From NCBI RefSeq assembly GCF_003952225.1, contig NZ_CP034437.1, positions 5,532,501 through 5,596,500 of the forward strand: DNA of 64,000 bases, in the 5' to 3' direction. Position 1 is the first letter of the stretch, and the number at the start of each line of letters is the position of its first letter. This DNA comes from Paenibacillus albus. GTDB lineage: Bacteria; Bacillota; Bacilli; Paenibacillales; Paenibacillaceae. Positions 59,037 to 64,000 of this stretch are shown here, in pieces. The notes beneath the pieces were generated by a model. It saw only the letters and a program-made list of their open reading frames with translations. It did no database searches and had not been told where the DNA came from. Made by a program: the position numbers and the translations under genes.

Positions 59037-59891
59037 GTGTACTATTACAAAGAAGAGCTGATTAACGTCATTGAACCCGATAAACCAGATCCGGCTGCCG
59101 CGAAGGTACTCCAGGAAGCGCTGGGCGGACAATTCGGTGAAATGCGAACCATGATGCAATATTCTTTCCAGAGCTCTAATTTCAGAGGCAAAGATAAACA
59201 ATTTCGCGATCTTATTCGCGGTGTGTTTTTAGAAGAAATTGCTCATGTCGAGCTCGTGCAAAATACGATTAATCAGCTCCTGAACGAATCAGGCTTATCT
59301 TCTCCAGGCAATGCTGGAACAGACGCTGCTCCGATTGACGAAGCAGTTAAACATGGGAACCCTCATCATTTCATCATGGGAGCGAAAAGTTCATTACCCA
59401 TCGATGCGGGAGGAAATCCGTGGAATGGTTCTTGGGTTTATAGTCATGGTAATTTGATAGCCGATTTGTTGAATAACGTTGTCCTAGAGTCTACTGGCGT
59501 CTTGCAAAAAACAAGAATTTACGAGATGAGCTCGAACAAAACATTTCGGGAAACGCTAGGATTCCTCATCGTTCGGGACAACGCGCATCAGAATGCATTC
59601 GCCAAAGCGCTTGAAACCTTAGGCGTCGACTGGGGCAAAACTTTTCCCGTACCAAATTACGATATCAACAAATATCCCGAGTGCCGCAAGTACGTCGATT
59701 TGGGCTATCACAATGTTCAATTTAATTTTAGGTTAGACGAGACTCGTATCGGCGAGATCTTCCAAGGCGAAAGCCCAAGTCGAAATAGCGGTCCGCTATC
59801 CGTCACACCGCCCCCAAGAGGCTTTCCTGTCCCACAGCTTCCGGATATGCCGAATGAACACAGTCCCGGTATAGCTGATATGCTGAGATAA
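59037..59891 (+). CDS. Manganese catalase
   Basis: About 284 residues from a GTG that follows AAGGAGGG. The ferritin-like Mn ligands are all visible: Glu35 (QFGEM), Glu67 and His70 (FLEEIAHVE), Glu151 (VLESTGV) and His184 (RDNAHQ). The Glu151-His184 spacing of 33 equals that of the family. It decomposes hydrogen peroxide to water and oxygen. The extra C-terminal tail VPQLPDMPNEHSPG is found again in a remnant at 61619. Its company of coat-type genes suggests a spore-associated catalase. A terminator follows. Confidence 0.93.
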   Translation: MYYYKEELINVIEPDKPDPAAAKVLQEALGGQFGEMRTMMQYSFQSSNFRGKDKQFRDLIRGVFLEEIAHVELVQNTINQLLNESGLSSPGNAGTDAAPIDEAVKHGNPHHFIMGAKSSLPIDAGGNPWNGSWVYSHGNLIADLLNNVVLESTGVLQKTRIYEMSSNKTFRETLGFLIVRDNAHQNAFAKALETLGVDWGKTFPVPNYDINKYPECRKYVDLGYHNVQFNFRLDETRIGEIFQGESPSRNSGPLSVTPPPRGFPVPQLPDMPNEHSPGIADMLR

Positions 59892-59918
59892 ACATGTATA
59901 CTTTGCTTATTATAAAGA

Positions 59919-59982
59919 AAACGGCAGCCTTTATGTGCGGGCTGCCGTTTCTTCGTTTTTACTGAAAAAATGTTTCCGTTAG
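59919..59982 (+). terminator. Terminator after Mn-catalase, with CCGTTAG arm
   Basis: AAACGGCAGC (59919-59928) pairs with GCTGCCGTTT (59941-59950) and is followed by CTTCGTTTTT. CCGTTAG follows at 59976, so it is a variant of the compound repeat. Confidence 0.75.
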
Positions 59983-59998
59983 CGTAATTAAGCAGTCT

Positions 59999-60310
59999 TC
60001 ATTGAATATGAGCGTTTTGTTGTGCGAATTGCATTGTTTTTTGCTGCGTCTGCTTATATTGGATGACCTGCTTGTCTATTTCTTGCTGCAAGACCGGCGA
60101 TGAAGCGTTATACATGTTCGCCTGTTTCAAAGCCGTATACAGATCCCCTTGCATAGTAAGTGTATCATTCAACAGGTCAGTGAACATTAGACGGATTTGA
60201 GGACATACGGATTCGGTAGCGGCTGTCGCATATTCCCTTGTAACCCTCTTTAAATCTGCCAAAATCGTATTTGCGATATCTTCTTCCGGTAAATTGATCT
60301 GACTATTCAT
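59999..60310 (-). CDS. CotF-like spore coat protein
   Basis: The 103-residue helical protein has the CotF-type opening: INLPEEDIANTILADLKRVTREYATAATESVCPQIR, then LLNDTLTMQGDLY. CotF-family proteins are ferritin-like helical components of the spore coat. An AGGAGG site lies before the ATG. It is the second gene of a two-gene operon (12 nt after the upstream gene). Confidence 0.85.
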   Translation of the reverse strand: MNSQINLPEEDIANTILADLKRVTREYATAATESVCPQIRLMFTDLLNDTLTMQGDLYTALKQANMYNASSPVLQQEIDKQVIQYKQTQQKTMQFAQQNAHIQ

Positions 60311-60322
60311 GATATCCTCCTC

Positions 60323-60556
60323 TTATTGTTGAGGTTGCGTCGGAGCCGTTGGTTTGTGCTGTTCCATCATTGTTAACAACGTCTGATAATGCTGGGTATG
60401 TTTGTTCATCATCTGGTTTACGGTTTGTTTGATTTGAGGGTTTTGAACGGTGGCCGAGGCGACCACGCATTGTTTAAGCAATAAATCTTCGTTGGACATA
60501 GAATCGGCGATATACTCCAACTCCTTTGCCGTCATTGAGTCTGCTGATTGATTCAT
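60323..60556 (-). CDS. CotF-related small coat protein
   Basis: About 77 residues: MNQSADSMTAKELEYIADSMSNEDLLLKQC resembles the coat-protein (CotF-like) family, a half-size helical hairpin rich in Gln and Met, with a Pro-rich tail. The ATG at 60556 follows GGGAG by 7 nt and is preferred over 60562. First gene of an operon with the CotF-like gene at 59999. Confidence 0.75.
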   Translation of the reverse strand: MNQSADSMTAKELEYIADSMSNEDLLLKQCVVASATVQNPQIKQTVNQMMNKHTQHYQTLLTMMEQHKPTAPTQPQQ

Positions 60557-60780
60557 GAACATGCTCCCTTCTATTTCCTGTGTATCAGTCAGTTAATAAA
60601 ATGCCTCAACAAAATGATTTTATTCACACGGTTAAGAACACCATAAGTAAGCATTATCTTCATTTTCGTTCCATGGAAAAAGCCACTCAATAAAGAGCGG
60701 CCATTCGCAGCTTCGTATTAAGAACCTGAGTTATTCAACCTCTTATACATTTTATGTTCGAGCGACTGCAAACTTAGTCC

Positions 60781-61089
60781 TTAACGTGCTCCATCGCGTT
60801 CACGATTGCGGCTTCTCATTCCTGCTAAACCAATTAATCCAAGAAGACCTAGCCATCCCCAATCAAAGTCGTTGTCGTTATCAGCTACAGCTGTGGCTCT
60901 GTAGTTTCCTCCATTATTTAGGGATGTAGTGTTGTAATTGTCTCTTGCAAAATCGGTGCTGTTTGCTCGAGCCTCAGTTGACGACATTCCGTTTCCATTT
61001 GTCGTTGTTCCGGTTGCACTTACTATGCCCATTCCTAACATCAAAGCAAAGCAACTAACAAGTATAAATGTACACAGCATTTTTTTCAT
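60781..61089 (-). CDS. WGxxGxxG-tail small secreted protein (paralogue)
   Basis: 102 residues, matching the twin at 57070-57378 in layout: signal peptide, Asn/Thr-rich middle, acidic NDNDFD, WGWLGLLGLIGLAG and a basic RSRNRERD tail. The tail is nearly identical in both, while the middle differs, so the segment is under selection. An AAGGTG site precedes the ATG. Confidence 0.85.
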   Translation of the reverse strand: MKKMLCTFILVSCFALMLGMGIVSATGTTTNGNGMSSTEARANSTDFARDNYNTTSLNNGGNYRATAVADNDNDFDWGWLGLLGLIGLAGMRSRNRERDGAR

Positions 61090-61283
61090 TTAGCATCACA
61101 CCTTTGAGTTATATTATACTGCTATGCAAAGCTTACCCTCGGTGTGATATTTTATTCAAAACTACATTTCAACAAATATCTTTTAATACCAAATGTGTCA
61201 GGATACTGCTTATTCACTCCCTCGAACCGTTTCTGACTCAGAACAAGTTTTATTATCTTCTTTTAAACATGAAGGGTAGTAAG

Positions 61284-61508
61284 ATGAAAGGAAAGAAAAT
61301 AAAAAAAGAGAAACCGAATATCTTACTAAGCATTATGGATAAGCCACTAAATAATATCGCGATCATCAAACTATATAAACATCCTTTACCTGACAAATTA
61401 CTAAAGAAAAACACTATATCCCTCCCTAATTACTATTTCCCCCCTAGAGAGCCTTATTGCAAGAAACCTAGGGATCTAAAGGCAACTCCACTTATCGTGT
61501 CTTTATAA
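61284..61508 (+). CDS. Small basic protein, 74 aa
   Basis: The reading starts MKGKKIKKEKPNILLSIMDK and is basic with proline- and aromatic-rich patches (LPNYYFPPREPY). A weak GAAGGG site precedes 61284; an alternative ATG lies at 61269. Its last codons overlap the opposite-strand micro-protein gene. The frame may be real or incidental. Confidence 0.35.
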   Translation: MKGKKIKKEKPNILLSIMDKPLNNIAIIKLYKHPLPDKLLKKNTISLPNYYFPPREPYCKKPRDLKATPLIVSL

Positions 61509-61578
61509 TGGAGCAAATGTAGCACGTATGTTTTGTTCCTTTAAATTGCTTTAGGTTTTCACAATAAACACATTTCAT
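61492..61578 (-). CDS. 28-residue CxxC-CxxC micro-protein (paralogue)
   Basis: MKCVYCEN to CYICSIIKTR, with changes only in the middle and the penultimate residue compared with the copy at 58726. GGAAGGTGA lies about 9 nt upstream. Conservation of length and cysteines in two copies supports a real gene. Confidence 0.65.
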   Translation of the reverse strand: MKCVYCENLKQFKGTKHTCYICSIIKTR

Positions 61579-61618
61579 ATACTTTTGTCACCTTCCTTTG
61601 TTCCTTGAACTATGTTGA

Positions 61619-61789
61619 TCATCGCGTCATATCTACTAATCCTGGGCTGTGTTCATTAGGCATATCCGGCATATCCGGCAGTTGAGGCACTGCAAATCCA
61701 ACCGGTGGAGGTGTTACATTGAAGTCTTGACCATTACGACTTGGCGACTTGCCAGTAAGCACTTCTCCAATACGGGTCTGATCAAGATG
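61619..61789 (-). pseudogene. Mn-catalase C-terminal remnant
   Basis: The reading contains LDQTRIGEVLTGKSPSRNG and ends VPQLPDMPDMPNEHSPGL, matching the C-terminal tail of the Mn-catalase at 59037. The catalytic part is gone and the frame starts in a terminator-like hairpin. It is a second, truncated catalase gene on the opposite strand. Confidence 0.8.
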
Positions 61790-61800
61790 TATTGAAGATA

Positions 61801-61834
61801 AAAACCGTACCAAGGGGGATACTTGGTACGGTTT
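61801..61834. terminator. Terminator-like hairpin at the remnant boundary
   Basis: AAACCGTACCAAG pairs perfectly with CTTGGTACGGTTT (61822-61834), with an A-run on one side. It may have belonged to the gene lost when the catalase was truncated. Confidence 0.6.
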
Positions 61835-61837
61835 CAT

Positions 61838-61970
61838 GGGGAGAGCTGATGGGATGAAATTATTTTACCCAACAATCATATCAACATGCGCTAAAGCTAC
61901 CCCCAGGCAATATTTAAAGTTTTTCCCTCGTTATAGTTACCTGCATATACGTCCATATTCCACTATAAAC
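61838..61970. other. Non-coding stretch before the IS
   Basis: No gene or hairpin seen; ends at the CCCGTTAG arm next to the IS. Confidence 0.3.
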
Positions 61971-61972
61971 TG

Positions 61973-61980
61973 CCCGTTAG
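61973..61980. repeat. CCCGTTAG repeat arm at the second IS
   Basis: CTGCCCGTTAG directly precedes CATTCCTG, the probable left end of the IS element. The CCGTTAGCA string spanning the junction recurs inside the IS at 63471-63479. Confidence 0.55.
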
Positions 61981-62095
61981 CATTCCTGTAGATGGATTAA
62001 TTTCGTCTTTGAAAAAAGAAAAGCGCCTCGGTACGATGGGAGTACGCAACGGGTCATAGCCCTTAAAATCCCATCATCCAGGAGGACGCTCTACT

Positions 62096-63367
62096 ATGAA
62101 GTTTAAAGCGCAGGACAAACAAAATCAACTCATTGAAAAAATTACCGCTCAGCATATCGTCGTCGGGATCGACATCGCTCAACAGATACATGTCGCACGG
62201 GCGGTTAACTTTCGTGGAATCGCACTTGGCAATCCCCTGCCCTTCTCGAACGATGAAGAAGGCTTTCAAAGCCTGCTTCAGTGGATCCACTCGATACAAG
62301 TTGCTCATAGCCTAACTGCTACCATTGTTGGTATGGAACCAACTGGCCATTATTGGCTGAACGTCTCCAACTGGCTCTCTGAGCGTCAATTTGAAGTGGT
62401 ACTAGTCAATCCACATTTGGTAAAAAAGAATAAAGAAAACCGCGACAATACGCCATCTAAGAGCGACAAAAAAGATGCATTAGTCATTGCCGACATGGTT
62501 AAGAACGGCTATTACTCATTCATTCGCAACACGCCAGAAGCCTTTGAAGAACTTCGGGTCTTCCTCTCAAATCGCGACTCAGTCGTAACGAGACTCGTGA
62601 GTGCCAAGAACCAAATCCATCGCTGGGTGGACGTTGTTTTCCCAGAACTGCGGCAAGTTTTCAAGAGCTTAATGTGCACCGGTTCGTTAGCTACTCTACG
62701 TCTTTTCCCAATGCCTGAAGAACTGAGTATGCTGCAACCTCATGACGTCATTACTGGCTGGAAAACACTTATGAAACGGCATTCTGGTGAGCGCAAGGCA
62801 CGAGTACTTATCTCACTTGCGTGTCGTTCTGTTGGATCTAAACAAGCTACGCATGCTTACAAGCTTCACTTAAAGCAACTGCTCGATGAGTACGACCTTG
62901 CTTGCCAGCAACTAAAAACAGTTGAGGCAGAGATCCTTACCGTTCTAGATCGCATTCCATTTGCTAAATCCATGCTTGCTGTCAAAGGGATTAGTGCCAT
63001 ATCGCTCGCGGGTATTCTAGGCGAGGCCGGGGATTTAAGCGGTTTTGTTCACGGCAATGCTCTGCTGCGCCATGCTGGTCTCAACCTCGCTGAAGCAAGC
63101 TCAGGCAAATGGACCGGGCAAATGAAAATTAGTAAACGCGGACGCTCTCGCCTCCGACGATTTATCTTCATGATGACGATGAGTTTGGTGATGAATAATC
63201 CGGAGTTTCAAGCATTGCATGCACATAATGTCCAGGTGAAGAAGATGAAGAAAATGAGGTCTATTATGAAACTGTGTGGCAAGTTAGCTCGCATACTTGT
63301 TGGAATGGCTCGCAGTCGTGAAGCCTACAATCCTCAAAAAACGATGCCATTTCAATTAGCAGCATAA
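62096..63367 (+). CDS. IS110-family transposase (second type)
   Basis: The 423-residue protein has the DEDD RuvC-like part (VVGIDIAQQIHVARAV, GMEPTGHYWLN, SDKKDALVIADMV) and the C-terminal Tnp part (AVKGISAISLAGILGEAG, LLRHAGLNLAEASSG). It differs clearly from the transposase at 52495 and lacks the KTDVKDAEW form. AGGAGG lies about 10 nt before the ATG. The frame is intact. By family it should act with an IS-encoded RNA. Confidence 0.9.
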   Translation: MKFKAQDKQNQLIEKITAQHIVVGIDIAQQIHVARAVNFRGIALGNPLPFSNDEEGFQSLLQWIHSIQVAHSLTATIVGMEPTGHYWLNVSNWLSERQFEVVLVNPHLVKKNKENRDNTPSKSDKKDALVIADMVKNGYYSFIRNTPEAFEELRVFLSNRDSVVTRLVSAKNQIHRWVDVVFPELRQVFKSLMCTGSLATLRLFPMPEELSMLQPHDVITGWKTLMKRHSGERKARVLISLACRSVGSKQATHAYKLHLKQLLDEYDLACQQLKTVEAEILTVLDRIPFAKSMLAVKGISAISLAGILGEAGDLSGFVHGNALLRHAGLNLAEASSGKWTGQMKISKRGRSRLRRFIFMMTMSLVMNNPEFQALHAHNVQVKKMKKMRSIMKLCGKLARILVGMARSREAYNPQKTMPFQLAA

Positions 63368-63720
63368 ACGAGCTTCTGCCGTTTCGTCATACGAATTTTG
63401 GCTTATTCGCGGGATTTCAAAGAAAGCACGGAGTACCGGATACGATTGAACCAAAGGGCACCGACCCGTACCGTTAGCAAGACCGGCCTCCACCCCTTGG
63501 ACAGGCGTAACGAAGGAATGAGAGGGCAAAGACCCGTTGAGACATGGGAGTGAAAACCTCCAGGGGCGGCGTGGAGAATGCGTGCAGTATATGGAAGGAT
63601 ATGGGGTAGCAGCCTCCCCCTCTATTTCCTCACGCCTTCATGTTGTCCTGGTCCGCAACAATGGTCCTCTTACTATCTTTTTGTATTTCTGGCGAGGGTG
63701 AAATCCTGCGAATAAGCGAG
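63368..63720 (+). ncRNA. Candidate seek/bridge RNA region of the second IS
   Basis: A long non-coding region behind the transposase with several G-rich and C-rich blocks able to fold (for example around 63500-63640). It contains CCGTTAGCA at 63471-63479, matching the flank of the IS. The RNA is inferred. Confidence 0.4.
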
Positions 63721-63822
63721 CATTCGTGAGAAAACTAAATCGTACTGAGGGAGTTCAACGAAATGCAGTCAGTCATTTCTGGCTCGGTGCTTCATTTATG
63801 CGATCTCCAAGCTTTTCGTGGG

Positions 63823-63953
63823 AATGAGATCAAGTTCTTGTCAATTTCGGTAATGGGATCAAGTTCTTGTCATTTGGTTTTGACAAGAACTTGATCCCAT
63901 AAATACAAAAAGCCGCGATTTTCGCGGCCATTAATGAGATAATGTTCTTGTCA
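63823..63953. repeat. Cluster of four GATCAAGTTCTTGTCA-type repeats
   Basis: Copies at 63823-63842, 63853-63872, 63881-63900 (inverted) and 63933-63953. The middle two make a perfect 20-bp inverted repeat with an 8-nt loop. An identical arm lies at 3850. The A-run and CCGCGAT after the inverted copy are shared with the copy at 3850. Multiple repeats like this are seen at ends of IS21-type elements, which may continue beyond the window. Confidence 0.65.
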
Positions 63954-64000
63954 CCCGACAAATTTTCGGGTAATTATTCCGCTAATGATACAGCCCCGCA

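Larger units (their letters stand above)
61981..63822 (+). mobile_element. IS110/IS1111-family element
   Basis: One intact transposase gene (62096-63367) with a short leader of about 115 nt and a long non-coding 3' region of about 450 nt. The long region downstream rather than upstream is the IS1111-type arrangement. The left end is taken at the CCCGTTAG junction; the right end is not determined and 63822 is only an upper guess, before the palindrome cluster. Confidence 0.55.

Noticed and set aside
61068..61283. N-terminal extension of the 74-residue basic protein
   Set aside because: The extension overlaps the WGxxGxxG gene start on the other strand and reads as unlikely AT-rich sequence.
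1263..62000. CCCGTTAG arms as integron attC sites
   Set aside because: GTTAG resembles the attC core, but the complementary inverse core is not at the other end (both arms are direct repeats), hairpins are ordinary, and the recombinase is not recognisably IntI-type.
1..64000. tRNA, rRNA, riboswitches and replication origin
   Set aside because: None was recognised by eye. A covariance-model search would be needed to exclude small RNAs and riboswitches.

Overview
The window looks like a chromosomal stretch from a spore-forming, S-layer-bearing member of the Paenibacillaceae (Paenibacillus/Cohnella type). The reasons are giant SLH-anchored subtilases, a GerA-type germination protein, a Spo0E-like phosphatase, CotF-like coat proteins, WGxxGxxG small secreted proteins, an RsiV-type anti-sigma factor, Mhq-type quinone detoxification genes and Gram-positive ribosome binding sites throughout, including several TTG and GTG starts. 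No rRNA, tRNA or CRISPR array was recognised.

Layout. 0-5.3 kb: small, mostly minus-strand accessory genes (zinc ribbon, three lipoproteins, histidine phosphatase, SMI1-like, two-domain VOC, SRPBCC). 5.3-12.1 kb: carbohydrate region with a GH92 alpha-mannosidase behind a cre-like site, facing a ribose-type ABC operon (binding protein, ATPase, permease). 12.4-18.2 kb: VanZ, an FMN reductase, a four-gene Mhq-like operon with a MarR-type operator over its -10, and a divergent GAPDH. 18.4-25.4 kb: an AraC remnant, a two-component system divergent from a fatty-acid desaturase, and assorted enzymes and membrane proteins. 26.1-29.2 kb: DUF421, a frameshifted CPA2 antiporter and an orphan GerA subunit. 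29.4-31.9 kb: an ECF sigma/RsiV pair plus a copper-amine-oxidase-like protein, both behind near-identical ECF promoters. 32.2-47.8 kb: two huge S8/SLH proteases (1956 and 2509 aa), a divergent RRNPP-type HTH-TPR regulator and a Spo0E-like gene. 47.8-56.7 kb: a mobile, low-GC accessory region with an integrase, an IS110-type element, a metalloprotease, an NmrA/HxlR pair and two DUF3231 genes. 57-61.8 kb: spore or cell-surface small-protein island with Mn-catalase, a collagen-like protein, coat proteins, and duplicated micro-proteins. 62-64 kb: a second IS110/IS1111-type element and a cluster of palindromic repeats.

How parts may work together. Both SLH proteases and the Spo0E-like gene carry the same promoter geometry: an AATT(T)CCCCC box ending about 2 nt before the -35, then a 17-nt spacer. 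The only dedicated regulator in the middle of this group is the RRNPP protein, which has the same box in its own leader. This is the best candidate for an undescribed system: a peptide-responsive regulon coupling cell-surface proteolysis to the sporulation phosphorelay.

The second strong candidate is the relation between CCCGTTAG hairpin repeats and the IS elements. Both IS110-family elements abut a CCCGTTAG repeat, and each carries a 7-9 nt copy of that flank inside its own long non-coding region. This is what an RNA-guided (bridge/seek RNA) IS aimed at a genome-wide repeat would look like. A third item is a roughly 225-bp dispersed element (two full copies, one partial) with three AAGTTTGTTAGT units at fixed 70/55 spacing and a terminator-like end.
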